64,000 nt of DNA from contig NZ_CP075339.1 of the NCBI RefSeq assembly GCF_024399335.1, positions 2,294,001-2,358,000 of the forward strand, given 5' to 3'. Shown here piece by piece: positions 33,191-41,830 of the stretch. Position 1 is the stretch's first letter, and every line of letters begins with the position of its first letter. The notes beneath the pieces are model-generated. The model had not been told where the DNA came from, ran no database searches, and saw only the letters and a program-made list of their open reading frames with translations. Position numbers and translations under genes: made by a program. Origin of the DNA: Leucobacter aridicollis (GTDB lineage Bacteria > Actinomycetota > Actinomycetes > Actinomycetales > Microbacteriaceae).

Positions 33191-34444
33191 ATGCACACAC
33201 GAGCACACACCCCGGCGAAGGGGCGCGCACATACACGCCGGTGGGTCGCCGCAGCCGCGGCAGGGGTCAGCCTCGTCGCCGTCACGGCGTGCGCACCCGG
33301 CACGGCAGCCGGAGAAGACCACGCCGGTCACGACCACGGCGAGGACTCCTCAGTCGCCCACACTGCTCTCGCGGTCACGACCCCGGGCGGCGTCACCGTT
33401 CTCACGAGCGACGCTGCGACAGGCGGCGGGATCGAGGCCGTCGAGTCGTTCGATACCGAGGAATTCACCCGCCTGAACGCATTTGGCGACGGCAAGCATC
33501 TGCTGCTCACCACGTCGCGCGGATTCGAGGTGCTCGATGCCGACGCCGCGAAACTCACCGGGCTCGTGTTCCCGGCCGAGGCAGCCGGCCACGCGGTACG
33601 CCACGAGGGCACGACCGCGCTGTACGACGACGGGACTGGCATCACCACGCTCGTACCGACCAACGCACTACTGAGCAACGACACTGATCGGCCCGACACG
33701 CGGAGTTTCGAAGCCGATGCGCCGCATCACGGAGTTTCCATTGAGCTTGGCGACGGCACCCTCCTTACGACCGTTGGTACTGCAGACGGCCGATCGGGGG
33801 CGACAGCGCTCGAACCCCACGACGACCACTGGCACGACGTCACCACGTCCGCGGACTGCCCAGGCATTCACGGTGAGGGCACCGCGCGCAACGAGGTCGT
33901 CGTGTTCGGCTGCGAAGACGGCGCCCTGCTCTACAAAGACGACGAGTTCACGAAGCTCGACGCGCCCGACGCGTTCGGCCGCATGGGCAACGCGTTCACT
34001 GCACCAGACAGTCCCATCGTCGTGGGCGACTACAAGAGCGATCCAGACGCCGAAGGCTACCTGCTGGGCGCCGTAACGCTCATCGACACGGAGCACGAGA
34101 CGCTCGACGTTGTGGCACTCCCCGAGAACGTGCGGTACACGTTCCGCGGCGTCACGCGCGGCCCAGAAGGCAATGCCTACGTGCTCTCGACGGATGGTTC
34201 GATTCACGTTCTCGACCCGAAGACCGGAACAATTGTTGCCTCGCACCCGGTCATCACCCCCTGGGAGGGGCCTGCAAACTGGCAGGATGCCCACCCGGCA
34301 ATCGTCGCCGATGGCGACATCGCCTACGTCACGGAGCCAGCGACGAAGTCAGTCCACGCTATCGATCTGGCGACTGGCGAGAAGATCTCGTCTATCACGC
34401 TCGACGCACCACCAAACGAGATCGCCGTGGCGCTCAGCCACTAG
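33191..34444 (+). CDS. aztD: AztD-like zinc metallochaperone lipoprotein, second copy
   Basis: 417 residues from the ATG at 33191 with AAGGAG upstream. Signal peptide with lipobox VAVTACAPG; right after it is a His/Asp segment (EDHAGHDHGED). The rest is a beta-propeller with the family's ligand-rich loops: DAPHHGVSIELGDG near 180, EPHDDHWHDV near 215, PGIHGEGTA near 230 and WQDAHPAIVADGD near 375. It closely fits AztD, the chaperone that binds zinc and passes it to AztC. It follows aztC after 180 bases without a clear terminator, so it may share the operon or have its own promoter. Confidence 0.82.
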   Translation: MHTRAHTPAKGRAHTRRWVAAAAAGVSLVAVTACAPGTAAGEDHAGHDHGEDSSVAHTALAVTTPGGVTVLTSDAATGGGIEAVESFDTEEFTRLNAFGDGKHLLLTTSRGFEVLDADAAKLTGLVFPAEAAGHAVRHEGTTALYDDGTGITTLVPTNALLSNDTDRPDTRSFEADAPHHGVSIELGDGTLLTTVGTADGRSGATALEPHDDHWHDVTTSADCPGIHGEGTARNEVVVFGCEDGALLYKDDEFTKLDAPDAFGRMGNAFTAPDSPIVVGDYKSDPDAEGYLLGAVTLIDTEHETLDVVALPENVRYTFRGVTRGPEGNAYVLSTDGSIHVLDPKTGTIVASHPVITPWEGPANWQDAHPAIVADGDIAYVTEPATKSVHAIDLATGEKISSITLDAPPNEIAVALSH

Positions 34445-34455
34445 CGCAGGCGGAT

Positions 34456-34498
34456 GACCATGCCGGTCGGGGCTCACACACGCCCGACCGGCATGGTC
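34456..34498. terminator. Bidirectional terminator between aztD and coaBC
   Basis: Perfect 16-bp inverted repeat (34456-34471 with 34483-34498; core CATGCCGGTCGGG) in the 63-base gap between convergent genes. Confidence 0.85.
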
Positions 34499-34507
34499 GT
34501 GAGCCTG

Positions 34508-35932
34508 CTAGTTCACCAGCGGGCTCTCGGCGAAGTCGAGTTCATCGCGAACCGCGTCGAGCAGCGCATCCGCAACCTCTCGCTTCGAGCCAGCGATAGC
34601 GGCAACGACATCGCCGTCCATGTCAAGCACCCGGACGTCGTTCTCCTCGGCTTCGAAGCCCTCTTTCCAGCCGACGGCGTTCACGGCGAGCAGGTCGACG
34701 CCCTTCCGCGCGAGCTTGCGCCGCCCGCGCTCGAGCAATTCGTCTTCGCTTTCGACGGTCTCGGCGGCGAACCCGACGATAACCTGATCGCCCTGGCGCT
34801 CGCGCACCAGGCTCACGAGAATGTCAGGGTTCTCGACAAGCGCGAGCGTTGGCGCGCCACCACCCGAGTCCTCTTTGCGAATCTTGTGATCGGCGATGTC
34901 GGCGACCCGATAGTCGGCGACCGCCGCCGCCATGATCACGACGCGTGCTCCCTTCGCTGCGGCGTGCGCGGTCGAATCGAGCTCAGCCGTTGTGCCAACT
35001 GGTACGACGCGAACCGCGGGGTCGCTCGCGACCTCGGCGAGCACGCTCGTGTCGATGTTCGCGGCGAGCAGCACAACTTCAGCACCCCGATCGGCCGCCG
35101 CTGCAGCAATAGCTATCCCCTGCTTGCCGCTCGACCGGTTGCCGAGATAGCGCACTGGGTCGATCGGTTCGCGTGTGCCTCCTGCTGTTACGAGGACCCG
35201 CACCCCGGCAAGGTCACCGCGCTCCCGAGCGACAGAGTCCACGGCACCCGTTGCTGTCCGCTCGTCGTCACGCTCTACCGCAGGCATCGCCTCAGTCACC
35301 TGTGCTGCCCAGCTCGGAGGCGCGGGTGGGCTCACGCGATCCTGATCTGTGGGCTCAGGCACCGCGGCAGGCTCGTCGGCGGGCGACGCCAGCTCGCCCG
35401 CCCCGCCGTCGCCGAGCAGCCGCTGGACGTGTTCGAAAATGTCGGCGGGCTCGCTCATACGGCCGGGGCCGCTGTCGTTGCCAGTGAGTCTGCCGTTCTC
35501 AGGACCGACGAAGGAAACACCGCGTGCCCGCAGAATCGCAACGTTGTCTTGCGTGGCTGGGTGCTGCCACATCTCCGTGTGCATCGCGGGCGCAACGACA
35601 ACCGGTGCCCGCGTCGCGAGCAGCGTAGTTCCCAGCAGGTCGTCGGCGAGGCCCGCCGTCATTCGTGCCAGCGTGTTCGCGGTTGCAGGCGCGACAACAA
35701 TGAGGTCGGCGTTCTGCCCGAGCGCGACGTGCCGCACCTCGGGGACGTCTTCGTGGACTGACGTCGTCACTGGGTTCCTGCTGATCGCTTCCCAGGTGGG
35801 CTGGCCGACAAAGCGCAGCGCGTCCACCGTCGGCACGACATGCACCTCGTGGCCAGCTTCGACGAGTAGCCGGGCGAGGGCGACGGCCTTGTACGCGGCG
35901 ATCCCGCCGCTGACTCCAAGCACAATGTTCAC
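34508..35932 (-). CDS. coaBC: Bifunctional phosphopantothenoylcysteine decarboxylase / phosphopantothenate-cysteine ligase
   Basis: 474 residues. The CoaC flavoprotein half (about 1-185) has GVSGGIAAYKA, the catalytic His region EVRHVALG and VVAPAMHTEMW. A low-complexity Ala/Pro/Glu linker lies at about 186-240. The CoaB half has LVTAGGTREPIDPVRYLGN and a RSSGKQG stretch, then HKIRKED. Together they make 4'-phosphopantetheine for coenzyme A. The substrate-flap position reads LTGNDSGPGRM and I find no cysteine anywhere in the protein, so the flap Cys used by E. coli CoaC (Cys158) is absent. It stands alone here, convergent with the zinc locus. Confidence 0.95.
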   Translation of the reverse strand: MNIVLGVSGGIAAYKAVALARLLVEAGHEVHVVPTVDALRFVGQPTWEAISRNPVTTSVHEDVPEVRHVALGQNADLIVVAPATANTLARMTAGLADDLLGTTLLATRAPVVVAPAMHTEMWQHPATQDNVAILRARGVSFVGPENGRLTGNDSGPGRMSEPADIFEHVQRLLGDGGAGELASPADEPAAVPEPTDQDRVSPPAPPSWAAQVTEAMPAVERDDERTATGAVDSVARERGDLAGVRVLVTAGGTREPIDPVRYLGNRSSGKQGIAIAAAAADRGAEVVLLAANIDTSVLAEVASDPAVRVVPVGTTAELDSTAHAAAKGARVVIMAAAVADYRVADIADHKIRKEDSGGGAPTLALVENPDILVSLVRERQGDQVIVGFAAETVESEDELLERGRRKLARKGVDLLAVNAVGWKEGFEAEENDVRVLDMDGDVVAAIAGSKREVADALLDAVRDELDFAESPLVN

Positions 35933-36040
35933 GCCTCAATACTTGCACTGATTGCTCGGTTTCCGCAGAGACGCTGCGTCGCTCGTCCGCGGGACCTCGC
36001 TGCCAGCGTGCAGCTGCGAGGCGCCACTACACTCGAGAAC

Positions 36041-36826
36041 ATGTGTACCGTCGTGATCGAGGTCCCCGCAGACGAGTCCGCGCCGACGAGGGTGCTTGCC
36101 GTGCGTGATGAGGATCCGAACCGCCCGTGGGATCCCCCAGGCGAATGGTGGCCAGCCAAACACCCCGGGACACTCGGTGTGCGCGACCGCCGGGCCAACG
36201 GCGCGTGGCTCGCTGTCGCGCCCGACCGGGGCAGGCTCGCCGTGATGGTCAACCGCGCTGCAGAGATGGCAGAGCCAGCAGGCGGCTTCACCTCGCGGGG
36301 CGGCCTCGTACTTGACTCGGTCGCCGGCGGCGCGCTCGTCGACCCGCCAACCGCCGCCCCGTTCTCACTCGTCGAGGTCGCCGGGTCGGCATCGTTCGTG
36401 TCGGCGTGGGACGGCCTCACGCTGCGACGCAATCGCCTCACCCCCGGCATACATATGCTCGCGCACCATGACGTTGACGATCCCCGCTCCGAGCGGATCG
36501 CTCGCTGGCTGCCGGAGTTCCGGGCTCTGGCAGGGGCCCCCGAGGCCGAGTGGCGCGAGTTGTGGCTTGGGCTGCTCGCCCGCACAGCAGAGCTGTCACC
36601 GAGCGACGATGAGGCGATCGTGCGCGACAACCGGCCGCTCGGTTACCCGACGCTATCCCTGCTGGCGTGCATCGCTGAGGTGTCGCCGGGTGTTGATCGC
36701 GGTGGTGTTGGTTCCCGGGGGGCTGGGGACACTGGTGCTGGGGACGCTGGTGCTCTCGTGGATCTCCGCTGGGCGCCATTCACCGAGCCGGGCAGCTGGG
36801 GCACCCCAGAGTTCGCGACAGCGTAA
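36041..36826 (+). CDS. NRDE (TANGO2-like) family protein
   Basis: 261 residues from the ATG at 36041, giving the family's usual start MCTVVIEVP with Cys at position 2, a possible N-terminal nucleophile. The NRDE motif appears as AVRDEDPNRPWDPPGEWW, then a GVRDRRANGAWLAV stretch and a VMVNRAAEMAE segment, all typical. NRDE/TANGO2 proteins are of unclear biochemistry, linked to heme or lipid handling. Residues about 220-240 hold a Gly/Asp repeat (VGSRGAGDTGAGDAG). It is a single gene, divergent from coaBC. Confidence 0.82.
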   Translation: MCTVVIEVPADESAPTRVLAVRDEDPNRPWDPPGEWWPAKHPGTLGVRDRRANGAWLAVAPDRGRLAVMVNRAAEMAEPAGGFTSRGGLVLDSVAGGALVDPPTAAPFSLVEVAGSASFVSAWDGLTLRRNRLTPGIHMLAHHDVDDPRSERIARWLPEFRALAGAPEAEWRELWLGLLARTAELSPSDDEAIVRDNRPLGYPTLSLLACIAEVSPGVDRGGVGSRGAGDTGAGDAGALVDLRWAPFTEPGSWGTPEFATA

Positions 36827-36970
36827 CCACTCGGCGCGCCGCCGAGACCCGTTGCGCACATCGTTCCCTCCTGCACACACAAAGCTGCGCGGTGGTTGGG
36901 TGTGCGCTCACCAGAAAGATGTGCCGGGCACACCGAGCGGGCACTCCTGGCTATACGTCAGACCCACCAA

Positions 36971-37041
36971 AGAGTAGGTTCCCCGCAAGAGGATCCCTAT
37001 CCACGCGCAGATAACGGGTCGTCTCGCGAGAAACCTACTCT
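36971..37041. repeat. 71-bp element with 10-bp terminal inverted repeats (possible copy B)
   Basis: Bounded by AGAGTAGGTT (36971-36980) and AACCTACTCT (37032-37041), perfect 10-bp inverted repeats. It aligns gap-free to 8983-9053, best in the right end. The 314-bp gap 36827-37140 has no gene; besides this it holds G-rich repeats. Confidence 0.5.
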
Positions 37042-37082
37042 GTCGAGGGGCTGGGGCTGGGGCTGGGCCGAGCCAGCGCGGG

Positions 37083-37128
37083 GCGGGCCCAGGGCGGGCA
37101 GGGGCCGAGCGGGCCCAGGGCGGGCAGG
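37083..37128. repeat. G-rich direct repeat near the rlmC 3' end
   Basis: The unit CGGGCCCAGGGCGGGCAGG occurs twice, about 25 bases apart, after a run of GGGGCT triplicates (about 37048-37068). Strongly G-rich on this strand. No other role is seen. Confidence 0.55.
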
Positions 37129-37140
37129 CGCCCAGGGGAC

Positions 37141-38325
37141 CTACGGGCGGCGCTCGAGCAGCACCGCGACTTCAAGGTGGCCTGTGTGCGGGAACATGTC
37201 GAACAGGCGCGCCTCGCGCACTGCGTATGACTGCATGCGCTCGAGGTCTTTCGCGAGAGTTTCCGGGTTGCAGCTCGAGTAGATAACGCCCGGGATCCCA
37301 GACCTTTCGAGCCAGTCGGCAAGGGTGTCACCGATCCCGCGGCGGGGCGGGTTCACCACGACGAGCTCGGGCAACTCTGCGGGGTCTGCGGCGAGCGCGA
37401 ATTCGGTCGCGTCACCGGCGAGGAACGTGGCGGGGATGCCGGCTTCGGTCGCGCTGCGCTCGGCAGAGCGAATCGCCTGCTCGCTGAGTTCGACGCCGAG
37501 CACGTCACGCCGGGTGCCCGACGCTGAGCGCGCCGTGAACAAGGTGAAGCCGCCGACACCGCAGTACAGGTCCCAGAGCGACGCGGGCTCGATCGCATCG
37601 ACCCATGCAGCTGCCTGCTCGTACAGTGCGAGCGCGACGCGAGTGTTCGTCTGAAAGAAGCTTTGCGGCCGGAGGTACAGCGTCACGGGCGTCAGCCCCT
37701 CGCCAAGCTCCATTGCGAGCGCGGAGCCGACGAGCGGCTCCTCCCGCTCCCCCTCAAGCACGGCCTTGTGCTCGGGCAACAGGTTGACTGAGATCACCGC
37801 TGCCTGGGGCAGCAGCTCTCGCAGCCAGTCAACGCGGGAGCGAATCACCCCGAGGCCGTGCTCACTTCGCACGACGAAACGAACCATCAGCTCACCAGCG
37901 GGGCTCACCGTGACGTGCACGTACTTCAGCTCTCCTCGCCGACGCGGCACCGAGTACGGCTCGATGCCCGAGGCGTTCACGAAGTCGGCGAGGAAAGGGA
38001 TCACAGCCTGAATGTCGGGCTCGTGAATCAGACACTCAGTGAGGTCAACGCCGGCGCCGCCGCGGTCGAGGATCCCGAGGGTCACGGCGCCTGAGACCCC
38101 ACCTACGGCGAGCTTCGCGCGGTTGCGGAAGCCCGCGACCCCGCCAGAGACGGGTGCGAGCCAGGCGGCAGCGGGAACCGCGGGAAGCAGCTCGGCGCAG
38201 CGCTCCTGTTTCGTGCGCAGCTGGGCGTCAATCGGGGTTTCGATGAAGGTGCACGAACGACACACCCCAGCCTCGAAGTAGCGGCAGTGGGGCGGCGCGG
38301 CGAGGTCTTGCACTGGCAGCACCAT
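37141..38325 (-). CDS. rlmC: 23S rRNA (uracil(747)-C(5))-methyltransferase RlmC
   Basis: 394 residues. The N-terminal iron-sulfur cysteines (CRYFEAGVCRSC, then KQERC) lead a TrmA/RlmC-type fold. The SAM site is SLWDLYCGVGGFTLF near 245. The catalytic motifs are VVVNPPRRGIG and YSSCNPETLAKDL, whose Cys forms the covalent uracil adduct. The absence of a TRAM domain fits RlmC rather than RlmD. It follows the ferritin-like gene by 3 bases on the same strand and is probably co-transcribed. Confidence 0.88.
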   Translation of the reverse strand: MVLPVQDLAAPPHCRYFEAGVCRSCTFIETPIDAQLRTKQERCAELLPAVPAAAWLAPVSGGVAGFRNRAKLAVGGVSGAVTLGILDRGGAGVDLTECLIHEPDIQAVIPFLADFVNASGIEPYSVPRRRGELKYVHVTVSPAGELMVRFVVRSEHGLGVIRSRVDWLRELLPQAAVISVNLLPEHKAVLEGEREEPLVGSALAMELGEGLTPVTLYLRPQSFFQTNTRVALALYEQAAAWVDAIEPASLWDLYCGVGGFTLFTARSASGTRRDVLGVELSEQAIRSAERSATEAGIPATFLAGDATEFALAADPAELPELVVVNPPRRGIGDTLADWLERSGIPGVIYSSCNPETLAKDLERMQSYAVREARLFDMFPHTGHLEVAVLLERRP

Positions 38326-38328
38326 GGG

Positions 38329-39048
38329 CTAGGCGGTGAGGCCGAGCCCGTCCATGCGGCGAATGTGGTCGGCGATGAGCTCGGTGAACACGGGCTCCAC
38401 CTCGCTCTCGACGAACTCGCGCTTCTCGCTGAGGTTCAGCACGGCACGCGATACGAGGAGGGTGTCACCGACGAGTCGTCGTCCCCAGAGCGCGAGCCAG
38501 CTTGACAGCTTCGGGTCGTCTTCGAGCGCCTGCTCAAGCAAGCCTTTCAGCGCCGCGCGGCCCTCGCCGCCCGTGAGCACGGCGATCGCCTCGGTGCGGT
38601 AGGAGTCTTTGAGACCAGTCGCGAGGCTCGCGAAAAAGTCATCAAATAGACCGCCGACGAGGTACAGCGACAGCACGTGCTGATGCCAGTCGTCGGTGTC
38701 GATGCGCTCAACATAGTCGTCGATGACCTTCGTGAAGGGGCGCATGACGACGTGGGGCTCGGAACCGCGGCGGCGAATCTCGTCGGCGAGACGCTGCTGT
38801 TTCGACAGCGTCTCCCCCGCAACCCTCGCAAGCGTTTCTTTCGCTTCGAGTGTCGCGGCGCCTGAGACGCCGCGGGTCGCTGCTTCGTACAGCTCGAGCT
38901 GCAGGTAGGCGGTGAGGCCAAGAAAGGGCATGATTCCGGGCGCAAACTCGGCAAGGTCGACGCGCTCGGCTGCCGATTCGCTTGCGTGCGAGAGCGCCGT
39001 CTTAGAGGGCGCCTGCTTCTTGCGCAATCCCCGGATCCAGTCAAACAC
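38329..39048 (-). CDS. Ferritin-like-fold protein (Rv3210c-like)
   Basis: 239 residues counted from a GTG at 39048 (VFDWIRGLRKKQ), with a GGAGG 12 bases upstream; an upstream start at 39132 would run into the helicase promoter region. It is largely helical: APGIMPFLGLTAYLQLELYEAA, a later LARVAGETLSKQQRLADEI helix, and the DDWHQHVLSLYLVGGLFDDFF segment. This matches the actinobacterial ferritin-like (MiaE-like) family found beside RhlE helicases. Some iron-binding positions (Glu in ELYEAA, Glu in GETLSKQQ) seem present, but a full diiron set cannot be confirmed by eye. It is divergent from the DEAD-box helicase gene. Confidence 0.72.
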   Translation of the reverse strand: MFDWIRGLRKKQAPSKTALSHASESAAERVDLAEFAPGIMPFLGLTAYLQLELYEAATRGVSGAATLEAKETLARVAGETLSKQQRLADEIRRRGSEPHVVMRPFTKVIDDYVERIDTDDWHQHVLSLYLVGGLFDDFFASLATGLKDSYRTEAIAVLTGGEGRAALKGLLEQALEDDPKLSSWLALWGRRLVGDTLLVSRAVLNLSEKREFVESEVEPVFTELIADHIRRMDGLGLTA

Positions 39049-39245
39049 GGTGCCTAGCTTACCTCCGCTACGGAGCGACGCGGGAATACCGTGCATAGAA
39101 ATAGCACAGTCTGAATCACGCAGATGTCGCATTGCCCCATAGACTGATGGGACACGTATTTTTCTCCGTCGCCGCTGGAGTGTCGGAGGCTGCGCCCTGT
39201 CTCACGCGCAGCAATGCACAATCGAACACAGAACAGGACACAGGC

Positions 39246-40844
39246 GTGACCACATTTGTAGAACTCGGAATCGACCAAGACATTGTCGATGCGCTCACCG
39301 AAAAGGGCATCTCGCAGGCCTTCCCCATTCAGGAGCAGACGATTCCCCTCGCCATCACTGGCCAGGACATCATCGGCCAGGCGAAGACTGGAACGGGCAA
39401 GACCTTCGGCTTCGGCCCTCCCGCTGCTGCAGCGGCTCGGCGCGAACCCAGAGCCCGGAGTGCAGGCGCTCGTCGTCGTGCCGACTCGCGAGCTCGCGAT
39501 GCAGGTCTTCGAGGACCTCGAGCTCGCCACGAAGAACCGTGCGACTACTGTCGTGCCGATCTACGGCGGCAAGGCGTACGAGGGGCAGATCGAGCAGCTG
39601 AAGGCGGGCGCCCAGGTCGTTGTCGGTACCCCGGCCCGCCTCCTCGACCTCGCGAGCCAGCGCGTGCTCGATCTCGGCAAGGTCCGCGAGATGGTGCTCC
39701 GATGAGGCAGACAAGATGCTCGACCTCGGCTTCCTCGCCGACATCGAGAAGCTGTTCTCGAAGACTCCGGCGAACCGCCACACAATGCTGTTCTCCGGCG
39801 ACCATGCCAGGCATCATCGTGTCGCTCGCGCGCCGCTTCATGTCGAACCCGATCCACATCCGCGCGACTGACCCCGACGAGGGCGCAGCGCAGGCGAACA
39901 TTCAACACATCATCTACCGCGCGCACTCGCTCGACAAGGATGAGGTCATCGGCCGCATCCTGCAGGCGGAGGACCGCGGCAAGACTGTCATCTTCATGCG
40001 CACGAAGCGCGCGGCTGCCCGCCTGCAGGAGGAGCTCACGGACCGCGGCTTCAGCGCCGCAGCCGTGCACGGCGACCTCAATCAGGATCAGCGCGAGCGC
40101 GCGATGGCCGCGTTCAAGTCGGGCAAGAAGGATGTGCTCATCGCGACCGAGGTCGCGGCTCGCGGCATCGATGTTGACGACGTGACACACGTCATCAACC
40201 ACACGGTACCCGACGACGAGAAGGCGTACCTGCACCGCGTCGGGCGCACAGGCCGCGCGGGCCGCACAGGCATCGCCGTGACGTTTGTCGACTGGGACGA
40301 CATGCACAAGTGGGCGCTCATCAACAAGGCGCTCGAGTTCGGCATCGCCGAGCCCGTCGAGACCTACTCGTCCTCGCCGCACCTGTTCACTGACCTGAAC
40401 ATTCCCGAGGGCTCGAAGGGTCGCCTCAAGGCGACGCCCGTGAAGGAGACCGCTCCCCGCGGCGAGCGCACCCGCTCGCGCACGTCGGGTGCTCGTTCGG
40501 CGGGATCAGGATCAGGATCGCGCTCGGAGTCGGACGCCGCAGGCGAGGGCGGCTCTAAGCGAACACGCCGCCGCACACGCAGCGCGAACCCGCAGGGTCC
40601 AGGCCGACACGAGTCGCACGGTCACGAGCAGCACGGTCATGACGCCGACGGCGGCAGCGAGCCCGGCGCCCCGGCGCCCGAGAGCACCGGCACTGACGGG
40701 GAGGGCGCACCGCGTCGCCGCCGCCGTCGGGGCGGTCGTGGCCGCGGCAACGGGGCCGGCGCCTCCACAGAGGGTGCGCGGACCGAGGGGACGCAGGCAG
40801 CCGACAGCGGCGCTTCGGCTCCCGCGGAGGCTCCCGCCGCGTAG
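39246..40844 (+). pseudogene. DEAD-box RNA helicase (RhlE-like), three +1 frameshifts
   Basis: Start GTG 39246 (VTTFVELGID). In this frame the Q motif and Walker A (AKTGTGKTF) read well, then the frame is lost at about 39414 (extra G), again at about 39699 (extra C) and at about 39797 (extra G). Reading around each shift gives LPLLQRLG..., PTRELAMQVFEDLE, GTPARLLDL, VLDEADKMLDLGF and a SATMPGIIV segment, so every helicase motif is present. The three insertions sum to 3 and the frame returns for HRVGRTGRAGRTG and an Arg/Gly-rich RNA-binding tail. The corrected length is 531 residues. The pattern suggests sequencing error rather than decay; if real, the gene is dead. Confidence 0.85.
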
Positions 40845-40891
40845 TCCGCCCGACGGCTGAGACGTCACGGTTCGAAACATCCATTGGTGCT

Positions 40892-40922
40892 CATGCCCGC
40901 AACGTTTACGCTTGCGGGCATG
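40892..40922. promoter_or_regulatory. 11-bp inverted repeat ending on a start codon
   Basis: CATGCCCGCAA (40892-40902) and TTGCGGGCATG (40912-40922) are perfect inverted repeats with a 9-base spacer. The right arm contains the likely ATG (40920) of the hydrolase. It could be the terminator of the helicase gene, a leader hairpin hiding the start codon, or an operator. No separate Shine-Dalgarno is visible. Confidence 0.5.
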
Positions 40923-41779
40923 AGCATTGATTTTCCCGCCCTGCCCGATACCGTTTCAGTCGACCGCGTCAAGGTTGCGCCCGAGGTCGAGCTGCGCGTA
41001 CTCCGGGCCGGCTCAGGTTCGCCAGTCGTCTTCGTCCCCGGGTGGAACTTCTCAGCCGAGGTGTTCGTGCACCAGCTCACTGGGCTCGCAGGCGCCCACG
41101 AGGTCATCGCTGTCGACCCGCGAGGGCACGGTGAGTCGAGTAAGCCGCTCACGGGCAACAGCTTCCCGCAGCGCGGCCGTGACCTCGCCGCCCTGCTCAC
41201 AGCACTAGATCTCAGGGGCGTCACCCTCGCGGGCTGGTCGTTCGGCGTACTCGACGTGCTCTCGGCGCTCGAGGTCGACGGGGTGAACGACCGCGTCGCT
41301 CGACTCATCCTCATTGACGAGCCGCCGCGCGTCCCCTTCGACCCCGCGAATGCCGCCGAGTGGGGCGAGGCCGCGCTCAACCACGACGGGCTCCCTGCCT
41401 ACGTGAAGTTCCTCTCAACAGATCGTCAGGGCTTCCTTGAGTACATCGCGGCAGACGCGCTTGGCGTCGCGGCGGAAGATGCAGCGGCCGAGCCCGCTGT
41501 CGGGAAGCTCATCGCCGACGGCGCCCGGACGCCGAGCACATCGCGATCATCACCGGCGTCGAGGGGCTCGCAACCGACCTGTCGGCCCCAGCTGCCGCGT
41601 TTGACAGTTCAGGCAAGCCGCTGCTGTTTCTCGCGCAGGATGCCTGGGCCGACGACGCGCGCCGGTGGGTGAACGCGAACCTCCCGCACGCCGAGTTCGC
41701 AAACGATCCAGTGCACGCGGGCTTTCTGACGGAGCCCGACGCGTTCAACGCGCGGGTGCGGGAGTTCTTGGCGGGCTAG
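40920..41779 (+). pseudogene. Alpha/beta hydrolase, one frameshift (missing base near 41525)
   Basis: From the ATG at 40920 the frame shows VVFVPGWNFSAEVF, AVDPRGHGESSKP and the nucleophile elbow AGWSFGVLDVL, then LILIDEPPRVPFDP. At about 41525 it goes out of frame; with one base restored in the C run it continues as AEHIAIITGVEGLATDLSAP, then KPLLFLAQDAWADDA and VHAGFLTEPDAFN to the stop at 41779, giving 286 residues. The late VHAGF His may be catalytic. The substrate is unknown. The defect matches the homopolymer-indel pattern of its neighbours. Confidence 0.8.
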
Positions 41780-41830
41780 CTGGACTGCGAGGGCCCCAGC
41801 AGGCGGGAGCCCGATCCTGATCCTTATCCG

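Noticed and set aside
34454..35761. 435-codon plus-strand frame
   Set aside because: Antisense to coaBC, whose motifs are unambiguous on the minus strand.
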